The position numbers and the translations under genes are program-made. Under the pieces are notes generated by a model that worked only from the letters and a program-made list of their open reading frames with translations, was not told the DNA's origin and made no database searches. DNA of 5,154 bases from the NCBI GenBank assembly GCA_003228965.1, contig QIGP01000377.1:1-5154 (forward strand). Direction: 5' to 3'. Source of the DNA: Gammaproteobacteria bacterium (GTDB taxonomy: Bacteria > Pseudomonadota > Gammaproteobacteria > Steroidobacterales > SZUA-146). Positions 1-4,176 of the stretch are shown piece by piece; the first letter of the stretch is position 1; each line of letters starts with the position of its first letter.

Positions 1-1
1 A

Positions 2-202
2 ATTAACCTGTCCGGTAACGGCGTTTTGATGGCCAACGGTTTTGACGACACTCCAGGGGCATGGACGTTTTCCGGCCAACAGGGTAATATTTTATTTACA
101 TTTTCCAGTATTTCAGTGGCACAGGTAGCCGAACCTGCTACGGTTCTTCTGCTTGGTCTCGGTATTCTGGGTTTAGCGATTGCACGCAAACGCGTTAGCT
201 AG
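2..202 (+). CDS. PEP-CTERM sorting domain protein, C-terminal part only
   Basis: This is the 3' end of a gene that starts before the window; 66 codons are visible, ending at TAG 200-202. The last ~24 residues form a classic PEP-CTERM tail: a V-A-E-P-A motif (E44-P45 of the fragment), a hydrophobic segment rich in Leu and Gly (about 47-60), and a basic end (ARKRVS). Proteins with this tail are exported by Sec and processed by an exosortase in the inner membrane, usually in bacteria that make an extracellular polysaccharide. The part before the tail contains G-F-D-D-T-P-G-A-W-T-F-S-G (13-25), a block common in beta-sandwich PEP-CTERM proteins. The same G-F-D-D-T block is present in the next gene, so the two look like diverged tandem copies. 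No T-rich terminator follows, so it may be co-transcribed with the downstream gene. The substrate or function of the N-terminal part is unknown. Confidence 0.9.
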   Translation: MNLSGNGVLMANGFDDTPGAWTFSGQQGNILFTFSSISVAQVAEPATVLLLGLGILGLAIARKRVS

Positions 203-240
203 GCAGCACGACATATATAAGAGTTACGTTTTAGGGGGGA

Positions 241-295
241 GTAGTATCGAATAGTGGTACACATTGATTCGATATTACCGGTGGTGTAAGCCACC
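241..295 (+). promoter_or_regulatory. Two adjacent stem-loops in the gap between the PEP-CTERM genes
   Basis: Positions 241-252 pair with 267-278 to give a 12-bp stem with one G-U pair (244-275) and a 14-nt loop. Immediately after it, GGTGG 280-284 pairs with CCACC 291-295 around a 6-nt loop. No T-run follows either hairpin, so they do not look like a normal intrinsic terminator. They lie 51-105 nt before the ATG at 346, so they would form part of the leader of that gene or of a shared transcript. Possible roles are mRNA stabilisation, processing between the two cistrons, or a protein-binding site. The pairing is seen directly; the role is inference. Confidence 0.55.
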
Positions 296-345
296 ATCTA
301 ATAAGAACAGGTTTGTCTACACTACAAACCACATGGGACAAAAAA

Positions 346-906
346 ATGATTAATATCCAATTGAAAAGGAAAATTCTTGCGACGATAGCTGCTGTGATGA
401 TGTTTAGTGGTTTTTCTGCGGCAAGCTCCGCTTCGCTCATCGGCATTGATGGCGAAATCGCATTCTTCGGTGCTTACACGGCCGATATTGCAGACCTTGC
501 CCAGGCAACAGAGTTATTGTTTCCTCAGCCCGTATTTATTGCGGCAGGAACTAACGACTTCGCGTTTGCTGTAGGTCAGAATGCTACGTTCGATACCATT
601 ACCTTTGATCCAGCTACGCCTGGTAACGTTCTGTTGTTTACAGGCGGTGGTAGTTTCACCTCTACTTCGTTAACGATCGATTTTCAATCATCTAGTGCTC
701 TTGGTATCACAATGACGGGATTTTGGAGTCTGGACGGATTCGACGACACGCTGGGTCAGCTCATCCTGACAGCCGACACTGCTGGTAATTCTGGTCTGTT
801 TACCTTCTCAGCTTCAGGCACGGTTACAGCTATTCCTGTTCCCGCAGCAGTTTGGTTGTTGGGTTCAGCGCTGGCAGGACTTGGTCTGACGCGACGTCGC
901 GCTTAG
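346..906 (+). CDS. VPxPA-type PEP-CTERM surface protein, 186 aa
   Basis: This is an exported protein of 186 residues expected to be sorted by an exosortase. An N-terminal signal peptide is clear: a basic start (KRK at 7-9), a hydrophobic core (about 10-20) and small residues up to a likely cleavage near 28-30. The middle is Gly/Ser/Thr/Phe rich and looks like a beta-sandwich, with D-F-A-F at 71-74 and G-F-D-D-T at 131-135. The last 25 residues are a sorting tail: I163-P-V-P-A-A-V-W-L-L-G-S, a hydrophobic stretch to about 181, and the basic end TRRRA. This is the VPLPA-CTERM style tag rather than the plain PEP tag of its neighbour. I chose ATG 346 over an in-frame TTG at 313 because the signal peptide begins there and a weak GGGA lies about 7 nt upstream. 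The gene is followed by a terminator. The molecular function is unknown; a role in the matrix or cell surface is inferred from the tail. Confidence 0.92.
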   Translation: MINIQLKRKILATIAAVMMFSGFSAASSASLIGIDGEIAFFGAYTADIADLAQATELLFPQPVFIAAGTNDFAFAVGQNATFDTITFDPATPGNVLLFTGGGSFTSTSLTIDFQSSSALGITMTGFWSLDGFDDTLGQLILTADTAGNSGLFTFSASGTVTAIPVPAAVWLLGSALAGLGLTRRRA

Positions 907-929
907 TACTTTTCAAAAAGTAAGCCAAG

Positions 930-956
930 AACGGCAGCCTTGTGGCTGCCGTTTTT
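930..956 (+). terminator. Rho-independent terminator of the PEP-CTERM pair
   Basis: ACGGCAGCC (931-939) pairs perfectly with GGCTGCCGT (944-952) around the 4-nt loop TTGT, with an extra A-T pair at 930-953. The stem is followed by a run of T (952-956). It lies 24 nt after the stop codon of the 186-aa gene. Confidence 0.88.
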
Positions 957-1272
957 ATGCATTGTACTTTTATCTGTTGAAGTGCATGGCGATCAAGAAA
1001 TAAAAACATGAATAAAAACAGCAATTAAAGTTCAAATTGAACGCGTTGCAGAGTATTTGAAATAAAGTGAGGGGATATCACCATCTGCGTCGCTTAGATA
1101 AGTAGGCATCAAGGATTAGATGTAACTACCCGTTCGGTCAACGCCACCTAGACTTTCGGGATTAAACAGAAAAGGAAAGCACCCACGCCCGGCACCTCCT
1201 ATGGTGCCGGGCGTTACTCTGTATGCGACGTTATCAGACGTTATTCAATTCGTTACGCCGCCATAGCGTTAA
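957..1272. other. Non-coding stretch with no recognisable gene
   Basis: I find no convincing coding region on either strand here; short open frames lack a ribosome site and any familiar motif. The first ~80 nt are A/T rich. From about 1080 the composition becomes more even and shows pairing potential: CCCG 1129-1132 with CGGG 1157-1160, GTC 1137-1139 with GAC 1151-1153 inside it, then the perfect inverted repeat at 1185-1214. After that come several CGTTA words (1212, 1229, 1239, 1251, 1267), leading into the first palindromic repeat element. No tRNA fold was seen. An unrecognised structured RNA is possible but not shown. Confidence 0.5.
1185..1214. repeat. Perfect 12-bp inverted repeat (GC-rich hairpin)
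   Basis: ACGCCCGGCACC at 1185-1196 and its exact complement at 1203-1214 flank a 6-nt loop (TCCTAT). The stem is strong enough to be a terminator stem. On the plus strand it is followed by TACTCTG with no T-run. On the minus strand it is followed by GGGTGC and then a T/C-rich tract (about 1162-1180). It could be a weak terminator read on the minus strand, the 3' hairpin of an unrecognised small RNA, or a dispersed palindrome. Strand and role are undecided. Confidence 0.6.
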
Positions 1273-1380
1273 GAGATTGCCACGCCCTTCGGGCTCGCAA
1301 TGACGTAGCTCTTTAGGGCTCACAATAACGTAACCCCTTACCCCGTCATTGCGAGCCCGCAAAGCGGGTGTGGCAATCTC
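1273..1380. repeat. Inverted pair of 'CATTGCGAG/GCAATCTC' palindromic elements, MITE-like
   Basis: Two copies of a ~35-bp element face each other. The left copy (1273-1305) begins GAGATTGCCAC and ends GGGCTCGCAATGACG. The right copy (1344-1380) is inverted, from CGTCATTGCGAGCCC to GTGGCAATCTC. The outer ends match as an exact 11-bp inverted repeat (1273-1283 with 1370-1380) and the inner ends as an exact 15-bp one (1291-1305 with 1344-1358). Each copy is itself an imperfect palindrome: ATTGC...GCAAT outside, with GCCC-TTC-GGGC or CCCGC-AAA-GCGGG inside. Between them lies a worn extra right half (about 1311-1332). Elements of this general sequence are known to occur as dispersed non-coding repeats in many bacterial genomes. 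I saw no target-site duplication and no transposase. Confidence 0.8.
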
Positions 1381-1474
1381 CCCCCGGTTGCTGCGCACCC
1401 GCCTGGTCCGAAGGACCCTGCATGGAAGTACTCTTGGGGTGTGGATTAAATCGGTTATATCGCGCGAGCGTTGG

Positions 1475-1507
1475 GAGATTGCCGCGCCCTTCGGGCTCGC
1501 AATGACG
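1475..1507. repeat. Third copy of the palindromic element
   Basis: This copy, from GAGATTGCC to GCAATGACG, differs from the one at 1273-1305 by a single base (G for A at 1484). Similarity also extends a few bases upstream (AGCGTT followed by AA or GG before GAGATTGCC). Its right half is the first unit of the tandem array that follows. The DNA between 1381 and 1474 is unassigned; its only structure is a small hairpin, GGTCC 1405-1409 with GGACC 1413-1417. Confidence 0.82.
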
Positions 1508-1659
1508 TAATCCAACTTCGCGCAATGACGTAAACCCTGTGGGCTTGCAATGACGTAATCCCATTTCGCGCAATGACGTAAACCCTATGGGCTTGCAATG
1601 ACGTAATCCCACTTCGCGCAATGACGTAAACCCTATGGGCTCGCAATGGCATCTCGCCG
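1499..1659. repeat. 48-bp tandem repeat array made of half-elements
   Basis: GCAATGACGTAA recurs at 1499, 1522, 1547, 1570, 1595 and 1618, with a decayed copy (GCAATGGCATCTC) at 1643. The spacing alternates 23 and 25 bp, giving a 48-bp composite unit present three times (1499-1546, 1547-1594, 1595-1642) plus a partial fourth. The 25-bp part (ending CCCTATGGGCTT or similar) resembles the right half of the palindromic element. The 23-bp part ends in TTCGC and equals the same half with GGCT deleted. Copies differ by only a few bases, which suggests recent tandem duplication. As 48 is a multiple of three, the array stays open in a minus-strand frame and would give a 16-residue repeat, but I regard this as accidental. 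Confidence 0.85.
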
Positions 1660-1825
1660 TAGAGGGCTCCTGGCGAGTTGCATTGACCGATAAAAGAAGT
1701 GTAATGCCGATGCTCCAACACCTATGGAGCAAATACGACTTCGCGACTATCAGGCGAGCAACTTTGGGCCATCCCCTGACAGGAGCGACGTTCGTTCCGT
1801 CATAGGTGCTTTCGGAGCTCGTGCC
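1660..1825. other. Unassigned stretch between repeat array and hydrolase remnant
   Basis: No gene or known motif is seen. A hairpin is possible with TGCTCC 1711-1716 pairing GGAGCA 1726-1731 (9-nt loop). The minus-strand frame of the hydrolase remnant continues through here without a stop, but the translation no longer resembles that family, so the original 3' end of that gene seems to have been lost or replaced. Confidence 0.4.
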
Positions 1826-2062
1826 AACTGGCTCAAGATATGTACGTATGGCTTCGCCAAAATCGGCGTAGCCTGACTCCGAAGGGTGGTAGCCGTCGCC
1901 TGCGAACTTTTCTGGATCTGGTTCGATCTCAACAGGAACATGAATCGCCCACTCGCATTCAGCTACGCGCTGTACAATTTCATCAAACGTACGGCTCCCC
2001 AGACTCAACAGACTGCGAAGAAGTAATCTCAAAGAATAATTGGCAAGTCGGTGTGAGCCTCA
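1826..2062 (-). pseudogene. C-terminal remnant of an SGNH/GDSL-type hydrolase
   Basis: The frame translates to a stretch resembling the C-terminal third of SGNH/GDSL esterases. It has a Leu/Arg-rich segment followed by S-R-T-F-D-E-I-V-Q-R, then F-A-G-D-G-Y-H-P-S-E-S-G-Y-A-D-F (D-G-Y-H-P-S at 1880-1897). In that family the D-x-x-H-P-S block supplies the catalytic Asp and His. The N-terminal blocks with the catalytic Ser (GDSL), Gly and Asn are absent: an in-frame TGA sits at 2060-2062, and the other frames upstream show no matching sequence before the terminator at 2099-2144. The only start would be TTG at 2032. At the other end there is no stop after the last family-like residues (T-Y-L-E-P-V); the frame runs on into the repeat array. 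Both ends are therefore broken, so this is probably gene debris. Family assignment rests on motif recognition alone. Confidence 0.5.
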
Positions 2063-2098
2063 TATGAAACGCATCAAATCGAAACACGCGTCTTTCTC

Positions 2099-2144
2099 AA
2101 AACGAAAATGCCACCGAGCCGTCCGAAGTAGACAGCCCGATGGC
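2099..2144 (-). terminator. Rho-independent terminator of the secreted-protein gene
   Basis: Read on the minus strand, 2144-2131 pairs with 2123-2110 in a 14-bp stem around a 7-nt loop (TACTTCG), followed by ATTTTCGTTTT (2109-2099). Three of the pairs are G-U wobbles on the minus-strand RNA and would be A-C mismatches on the plus strand, which supports function on the minus strand. It begins about 30 nt after the TAA at 2175-2177. Confidence 0.75.
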
Positions 2145-2174
2145 GCAAGGTCGTACGTAACGTTGTTCTATGTC

Positions 2175-3908
2175 TTAAGATATACTGGCAGAACAGGTTG
2201 TTGAGGTTCCGCTCGGTCCAGGTTCTTTCAAGAACAGTTCACTGAACCGCGCCAAGTCGAGAAAGTTAACTTTGTTGTCACCGGTAAAGTCGGCATCGGG
2301 GTTCCAGTTCTGCAGAGTCGGATCTGAAAACATCGCTAGCGAAAATTCGAACAGATCCTGGAAGTTAACCAGGCAGTCGTTGCCACTTGCGTTGTCTGCT
2401 CGCACTGCGCTTTGTACGCCAGCACTGGCGTTCTTGGCAATGTCCGCATCACACGCGTTGCCGTAACCGTCGTTGTCCGAATCGCGTTGCGCAGGGTTCT
2501 CGTACTCCGAGCAGTTGTCGTTACAACTCAGTATTTTGTCTTCCTCAAAATCGTCGATGCAGCCATCACTAACAAGAAAGACAGTATCAACTTGTGCGTA
2601 GCCAGTGCCTTCATTACCGTAACCAAAACACACGTAGACCTCAGGCTGACCGTCGAGGTCGCTTACATCAATCTCGAAACTTACGCCAGGTGACTGGCCA
2701 AATAATCCTTGAGGGTTGTTCGTTAGCAGCCGTGCCGATCCGGCTCCGGTATCAATCGTTCCAAAAAACGGTGTAGGTCCGATCCAGACTCCAAAGAAGT
2801 CCTGGCCTGATACTGGCCCTGGTTGGTAGTTAACAACGAGCTGAACCTGGCTCCGAAGTTTGAAACTTAAATCGACTGGTGCTTTACACACATACGTTTC
2901 GACGTTGTTGATTAACAGGCGGGTGTCGTCTTCGTCTTCAGCAGCTGCGAACAAGAATGTTGAGTCTATGCAGGCGGCGTCGCCTGGTTCGCCGGTGTGG
3001 TTACCAGGAGGGTTTTGCGAAGTGCCGCATATTCCGTCGCTGGTTGTTCCCCACGTGAGTCCAACTTCACCCTGAATTTTTTGTACATAGTCTGGACCCG
3101 ACAATTCACCATTAATATCTTCAAACGGATCGTAAAACGTGATGTTTGGGTTAAGGCTACAAATACTGGGTACAGGTGCTGCGCCTAGTTTGCCAACCAC
3201 AAAGTTGTCTACCGCTACCGTAAAGTCGCCTTCGAAACTAATTAGTTCCAGGCCAATTTCTACTGGTCCTATACCGGTGTAAGGCCCACCTTCTGCCGTC
3301 ACGAGATTGATGAAGTTTGTTGAGTAGAGCTGACCGTTGAAGCAGCCTAAATCGGAGGCGCCCGACGTAAATATCGGCCGCTCGTTAATAGATACTGTGA
3401 ACAAATCGTTCGAACCAATCGACGGGCAACTGGCATGTTTTAAATCGAACCGAAGAAACTGAGCGGTGCCGTCAAAATCGGTTTGTTGTCGCAGCCTGAA
3501 AGGTTCTTCTGCTATCCCGCCAAGTTGAGCCCAACCAATGCCGTTTCTGGCGCCGGCAGGTTCCGTTAAGCATTCCTCTACGGTACAAACCAGCGGCTCA
3601 AATTGTGAATCGTTTTCCCAGGACTGGCCTGGACCGAATTCGAATCCGCTGTCTTGAATGCTGCCGTTTTCATCAATATTTATATAGGGATCGGTACACA
3701 GCCAGCCATTTTCAATTTCGCAGGTACGGCTGCAGCCGTCACCGTCGTCGTTGTTGCCGTCGTCGCAGTCTTCAGTGATATCGAGCATGGCGTTGCCACA
3801 AAGCTGGCCGGCGGAAACCTGTGCGCACGTGAAGCAAAGAAGCATTATTAGAAGTGGGCCGAACGTAGTACCCACAGGTGGAGCGTCAGTTAATTTCCTG
3901 GAATTCAT
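2175..3908 (-). CDS. Secreted Cys-rich protein: DUF4215, beta-rich regions, TSP3 and dockerin-like repeats (577 aa)
   Basis: This is an exported, disulfide-rich protein of unknown function. Residues 1-33 are a Sec signal peptide (hydrophobic core about 17-29, likely cleavage V-S-A|G at 33-34; no lipobox). Residues 37-71 form a Cys-rich repeat of the DUF4215 / 'Myxococcus cysteine-rich' type, with C-D-D-G-N-N-D-D-G-D-G-C at 48-59. Two beta-rich regions follow (about 86-242 and 256-447); the first contains N-G-I-G-W-A-Q-L-G-G-I, reminiscent of galactose-binding-like jelly rolls. A thrombospondin type 3-like calcium motif is at 463-487 (D-S-D-N-D-G-Y-G-N-A-C-D). The C-terminus resembles a dockerin or EF-hand pair: a worn first loop near 507-518 and a good second one, D-F-T-G-D-N-K-V-N-F-L-D at 540-551. 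The mature protein has 20 cysteines. ATG 3908 is preferred over an in-frame ATG at 3992 because the signal peptide starts here and GGGGGGA lies 4 nt upstream; the longer form would place an Arg-rich stretch before the signal. Adhesion or polysaccharide binding is a guess. Confidence 0.9.
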   Translation of the reverse strand: MNSRKLTDAPPVGTTFGPLLIMLLCFTCAQVSAGQLCGNAMLDITEDCDDGNNDDGDGCSRTCEIENGWLCTDPYINIDENGSIQDSGFEFGPGQSWENDSQFEPLVCTVEECLTEPAGARNGIGWAQLGGIAEEPFRLRQQTDFDGTAQFLRFDLKHASCPSIGSNDLFTVSINERPIFTSGASDLGCFNGQLYSTNFINLVTAEGGPYTGIGPVEIGLELISFEGDFTVAVDNFVVGKLGAAPVPSICSLNPNITFYDPFEDINGELSGPDYVQKIQGEVGLTWGTTSDGICGTSQNPPGNHTGEPGDAACIDSTFLFAAAEDEDDTRLLINNVETYVCKAPVDLSFKLRSQVQLVVNYQPGPVSGQDFFGVWIGPTPFFGTIDTGAGSARLLTNNPQGLFGQSPGVSFEIDVSDLDGQPEVYVCFGYGNEGTGYAQVDTVFLVSDGCIDDFEEDKILSCNDNCSEYENPAQRDSDNDGYGNACDADIAKNASAGVQSAVRADNASGNDCLVNFQDLFEFSLAMFSDPTLQNWNPDADFTGDNKVNFLDLARFSELFLKEPGPSGTSTTCSASIS

Positions 3909-3912
3909 TTGA

Positions 3913-3919
3913 TCCCCCC
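3913..3919 (-). promoter_or_regulatory. Ribosome binding site that decides the start at 3908
   Basis: On the minus strand GGGGGGA (3919-3913) is followed by TCAA and then ATG 3908-3906. The alternative upstream ATG at 3992 has no purine-rich site before it. The site is G-only rather than the usual AGGAGG, and the spacing is short. Confidence 0.65.
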
Positions 3920-3934
3920 AGACCAATGTCGATC

Positions 3935-3985
3935 GTCGCGGTGCGACATGTAGGCGTCGACCAATATCCGTTGGTCGATTCGCCT
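3935..3985 (-). promoter_or_regulatory. Stem-loops in the leader of the secreted-protein gene
   Basis: TCGACCAA and TTGGTCGA (plus-strand 3957-3964 and 3971-3978) form a perfect 8-bp stem with a 6-nt loop. It is extended by AGGCG 3952-3956 with CGCCT 3981-3985 across a 2-nt TT bulge, giving 13 pairs in all. Nearer the gene, GTCGC 3935-3939 pairs with GCGAC 3943-3947 around a 3-nt loop. No T-run follows on the minus strand, so neither is a normal glyS terminator. They lie 27-77 nt upstream of the start codon and just before the G-rich ribosome site. Confidence 0.5.
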
Positions 3986-4176
3986 CTACCATAATATACT
4001 TAAGCCGATGTATTAGGATACCACCAGTTCCAGACGGCTTACGCTGAACCTCGAAAATATCTAACCCATTGTTTTATAAAAACTAAGTCTACTTAATATC
4101 GCGTAGGGCAGACAAATTGCTATCTCCTATTTCTCAAAGCGACATTGAATCAGGGAAACCCTCAGCCATCAGGAAA
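3986..4176. other. Gap between glyS and the secreted-protein gene
   Basis: This is A/T-rich, with no gene on either strand. The promoter of the minus-strand secreted-protein gene should lie here, but I see no convincing -35/-10 pair. Just after the glyS stop the only pairing is AGGG/CCCT around three bases (4154-4164), too weak for a terminator call. A transcript from glyS reading into the next gene cannot be excluded. Confidence 0.45.

Noticed and set aside
254..289. Possible 11-residue leader peptide (GTG 254 to TAA 287-289) after GGGGGGAG 234-241
   Set aside because: The spacing from the G-run to GTG is about 12 nt, too long for a good start. The frame overlaps the stem-loops and the product (MVHIDSILPVV) has no recognisable regulatory composition.
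313..345. TTG start giving 11 extra residues on the 186-aa surface protein
   Set aside because: The extension is polar (MSTLQTTWDKK) and would sit in front of a normal signal peptide. ATG 346 fits better.
203..345. Sigma-54 (-24/-12) promoter before the second PEP-CTERM gene, as seen in some exosortase-linked regulons
   Set aside because: The best candidate (TGGTAC near 255) lacks GC at the -12 position. No strong sigma-70 pair was found either.
1234..1515. Open minus-strand frame of 93 codons with R-H-C and G-A-A-I-S type residues
   Set aside because: It lies wholly within the palindromic repeats, which generate such spurious frames in many genomes. There is no ribosome site and no protein motif.
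1499..1659. CRISPR-like array of GCAATGACGTAA repeats
   Set aside because: The repeated word is only ~12 bp, the 'spacers' (11-13 bp) are copies of just two sequences, and no cas genes are present. It is a tandem repeat of a half-element.
1840..2067. Plus-strand frame of 75 codons
   Set aside because: It is the opposite-strand shadow of the hydrolase remnant, with no familiar motif and no ribosome site.
2272..3188. Several plus-strand open frames of 60-93 codons
   Set aside because: All lie opposite the well-supported 577-aa secreted protein and show no protein-like features.
3909..3992. ATG 3992 as the start of the secreted protein (605 aa)
   Set aside because: There is no ribosome site before 3992, the extra 28 residues are Arg-rich and precede the signal peptide, and this stretch forms leader hairpins instead.
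4146..4170. Terminator just after glyS
   Set aside because: Only a 4-bp AGGG/CCCT stem with a 3-nt loop is available and no T-run follows.
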